A stretch of 8,319 bases of DNA from Patescibacteria group bacterium (GCA_018896315.1 JAHIMV010000084.1:1-8319), one strand, 5' to 3'; shown: positions 1 through 5,753, counted from the stretch's first letter. The notes: generated by a model from the sequence alone, not told the origin. Translations and numbers: made by a program.

Positions 1-1
1 C

Positions 2-478
2 CAATTTTTAGTTGAACATAATCTCGGGATTGATTGTTCTGGTCTGGCCACTTATATTTTCCAAGCTATTTATCAAGAAAATAAAAAAATAGATATTTTT
101 AAAAAAATAAAAATTATTTCATTTTTTAAAAATCCTTGGCGCTGGGTTGTTGCTTGGCTCAGGCCAATAGAAAATATTAGTGTTCGCGTTCTCGCCAATG
201 ACAAAAATAGTTTTCTGATTAATGATTTTCAAAAAATTAAACCGGGCGACATGTTAATTCGCACCAACCTCAGACATATTTATTTAATAACAGAAATAGA
301 AAAAACCAGAGACCCGCTCTCTATAAGGTTTGTATACGTTCATGCTCCCAGACCAAAACAAACCAATTATTTTGGTCCAGGTGTATTTCAAAATACTATT
401 CTTTTAGAAAAAGGTAATTTAAGTGAATTAAGTGAAAAAATAAACGATGAAGTGGTGGTTCGACGACTAAAATTCTAA
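2..478 (+). CDS. NlpC/P60-like cysteine peptidase, C-terminal part (5' end outside window)
   Basis: The frame is open from the left edge to TAA at 476-478, so the N-terminus is missing. About 12 residues in is GIDCSGLA, the nucleophile motif of the NlpC/P60 fold (D-C-S-G-L). Later come KPGDMLI and RHIYLI, matching the family's PGD turn and catalytic His strand, and VYVHAP resembles the strand carrying the third polar residue. Family members usually cleave peptidoglycan stem peptides outside the membrane, which suits the cell-wall genes downstream. About 80 residues separate Cys from His, longer than is common; the extra stretch is basic and aromatic (FFKNPWRWVVAWLRP). No signal peptide can be judged because the start is absent. 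A CHAP or papain-like relative remains possible. The first ATG in frame (251) is internal and would lose the catalytic Cys. Confidence 0.72.
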   Translation, partial: QFLVEHNLGIDCSGLATYIFQAIYQENKKIDIFKKIKIISFFKNPWRWVVAWLRPIENISVRVLANDKNSFLINDFQKIKPGDMLIRTNLRHIYLITEIEKTRDPLSIRFVYVHAPRPKQTNYFGPGVFQNTILLEKGNLSELSEKINDEVVVRRLKF

Positions 479-510
479 ATGCAATACCAATCTACGAATG
501 ACATACGAAT
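478..510. repeat. Dispersed intergenic repeat, copy A
   Basis: The sequence GCAATACCAATCTACGAAT followed by GACATACGAAT starts at the stop codon of the preceding gene. Copy B at 6727-6767 has the same two blocks in the same order, with two differences in the first and one in the second, and also sits just after a stop codon. TACGAAT appears again at 512-518. No gene is visible in 479-590. Confidence 0.7.
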
Positions 511-535
511 ACTACGAATAAATTAATAATTATGG

Positions 536-616
536 ACCCCGTTAGAAATCCTTTAGCGGAGCTCATATAAACTAATTACTTATAAATCAAATGATAATGG
601 AAATTTCTAACGGGGT
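536..616. repeat. 14-bp perfect inverted repeat bracketing the mraY start
   Basis: ACCCCGTTAGAAAT at 536-549 is the exact reverse complement of 603-616. The 53-base interval holds the leader and the proposed mraY ATG at 591. In RNA this would put the start codon in the loop of a long stem-loop. The right arm is translated as residues 5-9 of MraY. No good Shine-Dalgarno sequence is present; GGAG at 558-561 is about 30 bases from the ATG. Confidence 0.75.
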
Positions 617-1739
617 AAATATTTTAAATCATTCTATTTTAAATACGACCTTAGTTTTTGTTATTTTTTCTGGTTTAGCAGCATTTATTGGCGCTCCTTT
701 ATTGATTCGCTTATTAGAAAGATTTAAAATTAAAAGAACTTTTGAAGTTGGCTCGTCTAAAGGAATTGGCCATCGCGCAGAAAAAACCGGCACGCCGATT
801 ATGGGCGGTTTAATAATAGTAATTACGATTTTAGTTGTTACTGTTATTTTTAATTGGGATTCAAGGTTTACTTATGTCCCCATTGGCGTGATGTGTTTTG
901 CCGCAATTTTAGGAGCTTGGGACGATATATTAAATGTTTTTGGCAAAAAACGCCGTATCCGTTCCTGGCAACGAACTTTAAAATTAATCAAAGTGCATAA
1001 AAGTATTTTGTACCGCTCTTACTTGGTCCTTACCCTGCCCTGGACAATCTTTCGTAATACTTTTCACATTTTTAGTCCGCAACCAAGCCGCGGAGTTTTA
1101 CCTCATGAAAAAATCCTTTTACAAATTACTGCCGGAGCCATTACAGCCTGGTGGATTGTTTTTAAACTGGGTGAAGAATGGCTTTATGTGTGGATTCCTT
1201 TTAATGGTGAAATCTTCTTAGGTTATTGGATGCTCCCGATTATTATTTTTATTGTTGTTTTCTTTGCCAATGCTGTTAATATTTCTGATGGTCTTGATGG
1301 ACTTTCTGGAGGGGCTTTAATTTCTGCTTTTGGCGGATTAGCTGTTTTAAGCTACCTTCAAGGAAGTCTTCCGTTTTCTATTTTAAACGCCACTGTAATT
1401 GGAGCTTTAATTGCTTACGTATATTTTAATATTAAGCCGGCTCGTTTTCAAATGGGTGATGTTGGTTCTTTAGCCATGGGTTCTTTGTTTGCTGTAATGA
1501 TGTTGGCTCAAAATCGTTTAATGCTAATTCCATTTTTTGGTTTTATCTTTTTGCTTGAAATTTTCTCTGTAATTTTACAAACTTTTTGGCGCTATGGTTT
1601 AGGCCGTCGCCTTTTTAAAATGGCTCCGTTGCACCATCATTTAGAGTTTTATGGTTGGAGCGAAGAAAAAATAGTAACGCGCTTTTGGCTTATTAATTTA
1701 TTTATGGTTATCATTGGCTTATGGTTAGCAATGCATTAA
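591..1739 (+). CDS. mraY: Phospho-N-acetylmuramoyl-pentapeptide-transferase (MraY)
   Basis: MraY is an integral membrane enzyme that moves phospho-MurNAc-pentapeptide from UDP to undecaprenyl phosphate, making lipid I. The family signatures are all present: KTGTPIMGG near the N-terminus, the Asp pair GAWDD (D111, D112), NAVNISDGLDGL (from N227), the third catalytic Asp in MGDVGS (D290) and the histidine loop PLHHHLE (H348-H350). About ten hydrophobic segments fit the known topology. At 382 residues it is slightly longer than most (about 320-360), with extra sequence around 118-175 after the Asp pair. ATG at 591 is the first in frame, with a second at 597; the first dozen residues are polar and partly encoded by an inverted-repeat arm, so the original start is uncertain. 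No strong ribosome site is seen. The 3' end overlaps the next gene by 19 nt, suggesting co-transcription. Confidence 0.96.
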   Translation: MIMEISNGVNILNHSILNTTLVFVIFSGLAAFIGAPLLIRLLERFKIKRTFEVGSSKGIGHRAEKTGTPIMGGLIIVITILVVTVIFNWDSRFTYVPIGVMCFAAILGAWDDILNVFGKKRRIRSWQRTLKLIKVHKSILYRSYLVLTLPWTIFRNTFHIFSPQPSRGVLPHEKILLQITAGAITAWWIVFKLGEEWLYVWIPFNGEIFLGYWMLPIIIFIVVFFANAVNISDGLDGLSGGALISAFGGLAVLSYLQGSLPFSILNATVIGALIAYVYFNIKPARFQMGDVGSLAMGSLFAVMMLAQNRLMLIPFFGFIFLLEIFSVILQTFWRYGLGRRLFKMAPLHHHLEFYGWSEEKIVTRFWLINLFMVIIGLWLAMH

Positions 1740-2875
1740 AATCTTGTATCTGGAACACTCCTATAAATCTTAATGATAAAAATAGGTCTATTTTACTTTA
1801 TGTTGAAGGTGCTTTTAATTTAAAAATGCGGGAGAAAATGCCATCTCGGGCAAAAACAGCTGATGGAATTTTACGCTATGCTCAATATAAGGTGGCTGGA
1901 GTAATTGATTCTCAGTGTAAAAAAACAGATGTCTCAACAATTTTAAAAATCAATAAAGATGTTCCTATTTTTAAAACTATTCAGGAAGCTAAAGAAAAAA
2001 CTAATGCCAATACTTTAATTGTTGGTATTGCTCCTGAAGGAGGACAATTACCTGAATCTTTTCTTAAAGATTTATACTGGGCCTTAGAAAATGGGCTTGA
2101 TATTGTCAGTGGCATGCATACCCCTGTTTGTTCTTTTCCTCAACTTAAAAAAATAGCGGAAAAAGGGAAAAGAAAAATTTGGGAAACAAGAATTCCCCCT
2201 GAAAACCTTCCCTTAGCTAGTTGTAGAGCCTATCAAATTAAAAAGCCTATTGTCTTGACTGTCGGAACTGACGCGGCTATTGGCAAGTTAACCGCTACTT
2301 ATGAATTAGTAAAAATGGCCAAGAATAAAGGATTAAAGCCCTGCCTTATTCCCACCGGACAAACCGCTATTATGATTGAAGGCTGGGGCATTACTGTTGA
2401 TAAATGTGAGGGTGACTTTATGGCTGGAGCTGTTGAAAAAATGATTTTAGAAAAAGAAAAAGAAAATCCGGATATTTATTTTGTTGAAGGACAGGGCTCA
2501 TTGTTTCATCCTGCTTATTCAACAACTTCCTTAGCTTTGATTCATGGCTCTTGCCCAACCCATATGGTTTTGGTTCATCGGCCGCAAAGAAAAAGAATTA
2601 CTGGATGTCAATTATTGCCATTACCAGAAATCAAAAATGCTATTTGCGCTTATGAAAAATCTGTTCTTCCTAATTTTAGAAATACAAAAGTAGTCGCTAT
2701 TGCTTTAAATACTCAGGGTTTAGAAGAAAAACAAGCTAAAAAAATAATTAAAAAAATAGAGAGAGAAACAGGATTGCCAACAACTGATTTAATTCGCTGG
2801 CCACACTCCTCGCCTCGCCTCATCGGCGGACAGGCGACGGGCAAGAAAGATTGGACAGATTTATTTATTAAGTAA
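1721..2875 (+). CDS. DUF1611 family P-loop protein (DgcN-like, possible D-glutamate N-acetyltransferase)
   Basis: The protein has the two parts of the DUF1611 family: an N-terminal alpha/beta domain (about 24-165, with AKTADGILRY and VAGVID) and a C-terminal P-loop domain starting at LTVGTDAAIGKLTATYEL (G182-K189 as Walker A), then IPTGQTAIMIEGWGI, FVEGQGSLFHPAYS and VLVHRPQRK. DgcN of this family is known to N-acetylate D-glutamate, working with an N-acetyl-D-glutamate racemase; no racemase is in this window, so the activity here is inferred. D-glutamate is a peptidoglycan residue, and the gene overlaps mraY, so a wall-related role is reasonable. ATG 1721 is the only canonical start before residue 36, but the first 22 residues look unlike the family, so a non-AUG start nearer residue 23 is possible. 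The C-terminus (363-374) is encoded by a GC-rich palindrome. Confidence 0.85.
   Translation: MVSNALKSCIWNTPINLNDKNRSILLYVEGAFNLKMREKMPSRAKTADGILRYAQYKVAGVIDSQCKKTDVSTILKINKDVPIFKTIQEAKEKTNANTLIVGIAPEGGQLPESFLKDLYWALENGLDIVSGMHTPVCSFPQLKKIAEKGKRKIWETRIPPENLPLASCRAYQIKKPIVLTVGTDAAIGKLTATYELVKMAKNKGLKPCLIPTGQTAIMIEGWGITVDKCEGDFMAGAVEKMILEKEKENPDIYFVEGQGSLFHPAYSTTSLALIHGSCPTHMVLVHRPQRKRITGCQLLPLPEIKNAICAYEKSVLPNFRNTKVVAIALNTQGLEEKQAKKIIKKIERETGLPTTDLIRWPHSSPRLIGGQATGKKDWTDLFIK
2808..2842. repeat. GC-rich palindromic element inside the DUF1611 gene
   Basis: About three quarters of these 35 bases are G or C, against roughly a third in the surroundings. TCGCCT (2815-2820) pairs with AGGCGA (2832-2837), and CGCC/GGCG offers an alternative fold. 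It encodes about residues 363-374 (SSPRLIGGQATG) in frame. The abrupt composition and palindromy suggest an inserted repeat rather than ancestral coding sequence. Confidence 0.55.
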
Positions 2876-2914
2876 AAATTTAATTTTTTTGCTTTTTGAA
2901 AAAAATATCAAAAA
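2874..2914 (+). terminator. Weak AT-rich terminator candidate after the DUF1611 gene
   Basis: AAAAATT (2874-2880) and AATTTTT (2882-2888) form a 7-bp palindrome with a one-base centre, overlapping the stop codon and running into T's to 2890. A second hairpin follows, TTTTTGA (2893-2899) with TCAAAAA (2908-2914). Both stems are A-T rich and unstable, so termination here is only plausible. Confidence 0.3.
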
Positions 2915-2952
2915 TTAAGCTTAAATAAAACATTCACAAGCGTCGTATAAAA

Positions 2953-2965
2953 GGGGTCAGACCCC
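2953..2965. repeat. REP-like 13-nt palindrome, copy 1
   Basis: GGGGTCAGACCCC is a perfect palindrome around a single A, preceded by AAAA. An identical copy with the same A-rich 5' flank is at 7162-7174. The right half can also pair with GGGGTC at 2978-2983. Confidence 0.75.
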
Positions 2966-2999
2966 AACAAAAATGATGGGGTCGGACGTCATCAACGGG

Positions 3000-3126
3000 T
3001 TTCTCCGAGAAATCGGAAGTCGGACTTCCGATTTGACTAGTAATGCAACGTTAAACGTTGCATTAGAAAAAGTGTAGACATCCATTGAGTGTCTACAGAA
3101 TCTATCAGGAGTTAGACTTCCGATTT
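3000..3126. repeat. Nested hairpin array (foldback element) upstream of the DGMHR gene
   Basis: Five elements lie in a row. TTTCTC-C-GAGAAA is at 3000-3012. A 25-nt palindrome at 3010-3034 has arms AAATCGGAAGTC and GACTTCCGATTT around one G. A second 25-nt palindrome at 3041-3065 has arms TAATGCAACGTT and AACGTTGCATTA around one A. TGTAGACA/TGTCTACA with a 9-base loop is at 3073-3097, again 25 nt. GACTTCCGATTT recurs at 3115-3126. The last arm can pair with 3010-3021 and enclose the two middle hairpins, competing with the local 3010-3034 hairpin. No gene is evident in 2876-3153. The layout fits a small mobile palindromic element; a regulatory leader RNA is the alternative. Confidence 0.75.
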
Positions 3127-3153
3127 AGAGGTTTATTTTAATATTTAAAGACA

Positions 3154-3858
3154 ATGAATGATTTTGAAAAATATATCCGCGAACTTGCTGCTCACGAAGA
3201 TAAGAAGAATAAATTTTTTCTTAATCCAAGAAAACGAATTTTAGTTAATGCGGGAATTCATCTTAATTGGATTGGCGATTTTTTAGCTAATCCAAGCATT
3301 AAGTATAAAAAGGTTAAAATTTTAATTAACAAAATTCTTTTTACTGGAACAAGTCCTGATTGGAACAAGATTCTTATTGATAAATGTGAACGCTCTGTTA
3401 AAAAATTTCAGGAATTACTAAAACAAGACAAAGCAATCAAGAAAAAATTTATTAGAGAAGTGTCTTATAGCAATAAACCAATTTTAACGCGCGGTCCTGA
3501 TAAAAAAGATTTTTATCGGGTACTTGATGGCATGCATAGATTTGTCGGCGCGGTAATTAAAAACCGAAAGACAATATTCGCGTACGTGCCGCTAAATGAC
3601 GGTAAGCATTTACCAATATGTGAGGCTCACGTCGTATATGATTTAATTCGCGGTTTTCAACGGCACGCTAAAGATGAAGCTGGAAAAAAAGAATTATATT
3701 ACGCGTTAAAATTGTTGGCTCGTACTTATGGAAACGTTATTGAACTTCTTGAAAATAGATTTAATTTCACGTATGTGGCTGATGATAAAATTCAGAAAAT
3801 CATTAAGAAAGTAATTAAGGAAATAAAGCAAAATAATACTGATAAATTAAAAAGTTGA
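3154..3858 (+). CDS. Hypothetical protein with ParB/sulfiredoxin-like DGMHR motif
   Basis: I do not recognise a characterised family. The 234-residue protein is basic and soluble, with no signal peptide or membrane segment. Around residues 105-150, KPILTRGPDKKDFYRVLDGMHRFVGAV and the following strand KTIFAYVPL resemble the ParB/Srx nuclease-like fold, whose hallmark is D-G-x-H-R before a helix (here D125-R129). In relatives this loop binds nucleotide or phosphate; whether it is catalytic here cannot be told. The N-terminal third is charged and helical, and the C-terminus (about 205-230) is Lys-rich. ATG 3154 is the first in frame; only weak AAAG lies upstream. It is bracketed by a hairpin array upstream and a hairpin over its stop codon, and CG dinucleotides look more frequent than in its neighbours, so it may be a later arrival in the locus. 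Confidence 0.7.
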   Translation: MNDFEKYIRELAAHEDKKNKFFLNPRKRILVNAGIHLNWIGDFLANPSIKYKKVKILINKILFTGTSPDWNKILIDKCERSVKKFQELLKQDKAIKKKFIREVSYSNKPILTRGPDKKDFYRVLDGMHRFVGAVIKNRKTIFAYVPLNDGKHLPICEAHVVYDLIRGFQRHAKDEAGKKELYYALKLLARTYGNVIELLENRFNFTYVADDKIQKIIKKVIKEIKQNNTDKLKS

Positions 3859-3874
3859 GAGGCTCGGCTTCTCA
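3856..3874 (+). other. Stem-loop overlapping the stop codon of the DGMHR gene
   Basis: TGAGAGGC (3856-3863) pairs with GCTTCTCA (3867-3874) around TCG: 8 bp with one G-T pair. The left arm begins with the TGA stop. There is no T run, so it is not a standard terminator; it may stabilise the 3' end or separate this gene from the ligase that starts 15 bases later. Confidence 0.5.
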
Positions 3875-3889
3875 AAACTACATATTGTT

Positions 3890-5320
3890 ATGAAACAAAA
3901 ACACATTCATTTCATTGGAATATGCGGCGTCGGCATGGGCGCCATTGCTGTTATGATGAAAAAAATGGGTTGGCGAGTAACCGGCTCTGATAAAGGATTT
4001 TTTTCGCCTATGAGTGATTTTTTAAAAAATCACCAAATTGATTTTTATCCGGGCTGGCATCCAGAAAAAATTAAACATCCAAACATAATCGTTGTTGGAA
4101 ATTTTATTTCTTTAAAAAACCCTGAATACTTATTTGCTAAGGAAAAAAATTTAACCATTAAATCATACCCTGAATTAGTAAGCGAGTATATTATTAAAAA
4201 AAATTCCATTGTTGTTGCTGGAACTTATGGCAAAACTACAATTGCCGCTTTTCTGACTCATTTATTCAAAAATGCTAACTTAGAACCGAGTTGGTTTGTC
4301 GGTGGTCTGGCAAAGAATCTTAAATCCGGAGCTGAAAATAATCAGGGCGATTGGAGTATTGTTGAGGGAGATGAATATACTACGGCCCGCTGGGATACTC
4401 GTCCAAAATTCCTTTTATACAAACCTACTCACTTAATCTTAACTTCTGTTATTTGGGACCATTTAGATGTTTTTCCTACAGAAAAAAAATATGATGGAGT
4501 TTTTAAAAAACTTATTAAATTAATTCCCAAAAATGGACAAATTATTGCTGCTAAAAGGAAAGGCGAACAAAAAATAAACAAACTTGTTAAATTAAGCAAA
4601 GCAGAAGTAATACGTTATGGGAAAAAAGATTTGATCGGTAAAAACGGGTATGGTTACGAAATAAATAAATTTGGAGACTTAGTCTCCAAATTTATTGTTT
4701 ATTATAATGGGAAGATATTAAATAAATTTACCACTTCTTTGTTGGGAGAACATTTGGTTGAAAATTTATGTGCAGGAATTGCCATGGCACACAGCATAGG
4801 AATTGATTTGAAAATAATTCAAAAAGCAGTGGCTAGTTTTCAAGGGGTCAAACGTCGTCTAGAAATAAAAAAAGAAGTAAATAAAATTAAAATTATTGAT
4901 GACATAGCTCATTCTCCAAGTAAAGCTCAAGCTAGTTTAATGGCGGTAAAAATTCATTTTCCTCAAGCAAAAATATTTGCTGTTTATGAACCCAATGTGG
5001 GTAATCGTACTATTAGCAGCCAGAAATTTTATTCTCGTGTTTTTAATCAAGCTGATTATTTAATTATTCCTCGTCTATCCAAAACCAAAACTGATGCTCG
5101 TCAAGAAAAAAGAATGGACGGACAAGAACTAGCAAATATTATTAAACAAAAAAATAAAGAAACAAAAGTTCTTTATTTAGAAAATGATGATAAACTGGTT
5201 GACTTCTTAATCAATGAAGTCAAACCAAAAGATGTAATTATCTTTCTTGGTTCTCATGGTTTTAGGGGAATGATTGAACAAACTGGCACAAATCTCAACC
5301 CAGCTCTTTCTAAAATTTAA
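3890..5320 (+). CDS. mpl: Mpl/MurC-family UDP-N-acetylmuramate peptide ligase
   Basis: This is an ATP-dependent cytoplasmic Mur ligase with three domains. The N-terminal Rossmann domain opens with HFIGICGVGMGAIAV and contains VTGSDKG and VVGNFISLKNP. The central ATPase has the P-loop GTYGKTT (111-117) and EGDEYTTARWDTRPKF. The C-terminal domain carries GVKRRLE, DDIAHSPSKAQASL and FAVYEPN. The GN and GDEY...RPKF features resemble Mpl (which adds recycled tripeptide to UDP-MurNAc) more than MurC, and 476 residues suits either. In a small genome it might serve as the MurC alanine ligase instead; the sequence does not settle this. Two usual residues differ: P-loop His to Tyr (GTHGKT to GTYGKT) and DDFAHHP to DDIAHSP. 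ATG 3890 fits the family's N-terminus although no clear ribosome site precedes it. A 33-nt palindrome lies within the frame at 4664-4696. Confidence 0.88.
   Translation: MKQKHIHFIGICGVGMGAIAVMMKKMGWRVTGSDKGFFSPMSDFLKNHQIDFYPGWHPEKIKHPNIIVVGNFISLKNPEYLFAKEKNLTIKSYPELVSEYIIKKNSIVVAGTYGKTTIAAFLTHLFKNANLEPSWFVGGLAKNLKSGAENNQGDWSIVEGDEYTTARWDTRPKFLLYKPTHLILTSVIWDHLDVFPTEKKYDGVFKKLIKLIPKNGQIIAAKRKGEQKINKLVKLSKAEVIRYGKKDLIGKNGYGYEINKFGDLVSKFIVYYNGKILNKFTTSLLGEHLVENLCAGIAMAHSIGIDLKIIQKAVASFQGVKRRLEIKKEVNKIKIIDDIAHSPSKAQASLMAVKIHFPQAKIFAVYEPNVGNRTISSQKFYSRVFNQADYLIIPRLSKTKTDARQEKRMDGQELANIIKQKNKETKVLYLENDDKLVDFLINEVKPKDVIIFLGSHGFRGMIEQTGTNLNPALSKI
4664..4696. repeat. 33-nt palindrome inside the ligase gene
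   Basis: AATAAATTTGGAGACT (4664-4679) and AGTCTCCAAATTTATT (4681-4696) are exact reverse complements around a single T. The reading frame passes straight through, encoding roughly INKFGDLVSKFI, just before the LLGEHLVEN strand. Perfect 16-bp arms with a one-base centre match the style of the intergenic palindromes here, so an in-frame element insertion is likely. Confidence 0.85.
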
Positions 5321-5332
5321 AAAAATGCTGGG

Positions 5333-5364
5333 TTATTTATATACTTCGTCAAGTTTATAAATAA
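5333..5364. terminator. Stem-loop between convergent ligase and LysW-like genes, possible bidirectional terminator
   Basis: TTATTTATATACTT (5333-5346) pairs with AAGTTTATAAATAA (5351-5364) around loop CGTC, 14 positions with one T-T mismatch. It lies 12 bases past the ligase stop. GCTGGGTT (5327-5334) also pairs with AACCCAGC (5297-5304) across the stop codon, a competing fold. No clean T run follows on either strand, so the terminator role is inferred from the convergent layout. Confidence 0.5.
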
Positions 5365-5402
5365 AACTCGCTAAAACCTAATAAGAAAGCGGTTAATCAA
5401 GC

Positions 5403-5418
5403 AGGGGCGCTGTCCCCT
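5403..5418. repeat. Short G/C palindrome near the 3' end of the LysW-like gene
   Basis: AGGGG (5403-5407) and CCCCT (5414-5418) flank CGCTGT. An A run (TATAAAAAAT) lies between it and the minus-strand stop codon. It resembles the other short G/C palindromes in the window and could aid 3'-end formation on the minus strand. Confidence 0.45.
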
Positions 5419-5431
5419 TATAAAAAATACT

Positions 5432-5596
5432 TCACTTGCCTTCGTCAATCACCTCAAGGCTAACTTTTCTATTGTCAATTTTTCCTACTTCAAGGGTAAT
5501 CCCGCAAGTATTACATTCTAAAACACTTCCCACAGATAAATCTGTTGAATCAGCGAGTTCAATATTATTTTTACATTCTGGACAAACTAAAGTCAT
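5432..5596 (-). CDS. LysW-like small zinc-ribbon protein (54 aa)
   Basis: The minus strand from ATG at 5596-5594 to TGA at 5434-5432 encodes a 54-residue acidic protein. It has CPEC at 5-8 and CNTC at 28-31, the spacing of one zinc ribbon, with VGSVLEC and CGITLEV matching the LysW pattern. LysW is an amino-group carrier: its C-terminal Glu is amide-linked to alpha-aminoadipate or glutamate while lysine or arginine enzymes act on the bound substrate. The length equals that of Thermus LysW. However, the C-terminus here is VIDEGK, not the usual EDWGE, so the attachment Glu is not terminal and carrier function is uncertain; a simple structural zinc ribbon is the alternative. No Shine-Dalgarno site is visible. 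It is convergent with the ligase and divergent from the PLP enzyme. The plus-strand reading frame over the same bases is its shadow. Confidence 0.8.
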   Translation of the reverse strand: MTLVCPECKNNIELADSTDLSVGSVLECNTCGITLEVGKIDNRKVSLEVIDEGK

Positions 5597-5600
5597 AAAC

Positions 5601-5710
5601 GCGATGCTAATATACTAATGCATACTAATGATACGAATAAGGAGTGCGATGCTAATATACCCTAGTCCGTCCCGAACGGGTCTAGGACTAATGCATACGA
5701 ATAATACGCT
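5601..5710. repeat. Two tandem units of the dispersed intergenic repeat
   Basis: GCGATGCTAATATAC occurs at 5601-5615 and again at 5646-5660; ACTAATGCATAC occurs at 5614-5625 and 5687-5698. ATACGAATAA follows the first unit and ACGAATAATACG the second. The 15-mer resembles GCGATACCAATATAC at 6730-6744 and GCAATACCAATCTAC at 481-495, so all belong to one family. Confidence 0.7.
5661..5688. repeat. 28-nt hairpin inserted into the second repeat unit
   Basis: In the first unit the 15-mer runs directly into TAATGCATAC; in the second these are separated by 28 bases ending in a repeated AC. The inserted bases fold as CCTAG-T-CCGT, loop CCCGA, ACGG-GT-CTAGG, nine base pairs with a small internal loop. 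Confidence 0.65.
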
Positions 5711-5738
5711 TATAGCCCGAGGGCTCAGCCCTATAGGG
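5711..5738. other. Overlapping hairpins just upstream of the promoter
   Basis: AGCCC (5714-5718), GGGCT (5721-5725) and AGCCC (5727-5731) allow two exclusive stems; TATAG/CTATA can close an outer stem, and CCCTATAGGG (5729-5738) is a perfect 10-bp palindrome ending 15 bases before the -35 box. It could be a repeat remnant or an operator-like site. Confidence 0.4.
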
Positions 5739-5753
5739 AATAATATTTATTTC

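Noticed and set aside
251..478. Separate small gene starting at ATG 251
   Set aside because: The frame is open to the window edge and the upstream part carries the catalytic Cys motif of the same domain.
2973..3077. A 34-codon frame (ATG ATG GGG ... GTG TAG) running through the hairpin array, as a possible leader peptide
   Set aside because: It has no ribosome site, no codon run typical of an attenuator, and its sequence is dictated by the palindromes.
3000..3126. CRISPR array, because of regular spacing of palindromes
   Set aside because: The units have different sequences, so there is no direct repeat, and no cas gene is nearby.
5436..5618. Plus-strand open frame of 60 codons
   Set aside because: It is the antisense shadow of the LysW-like gene, whose minus-strand product has paired CxxC motifs; the plus-strand product resembles nothing known.
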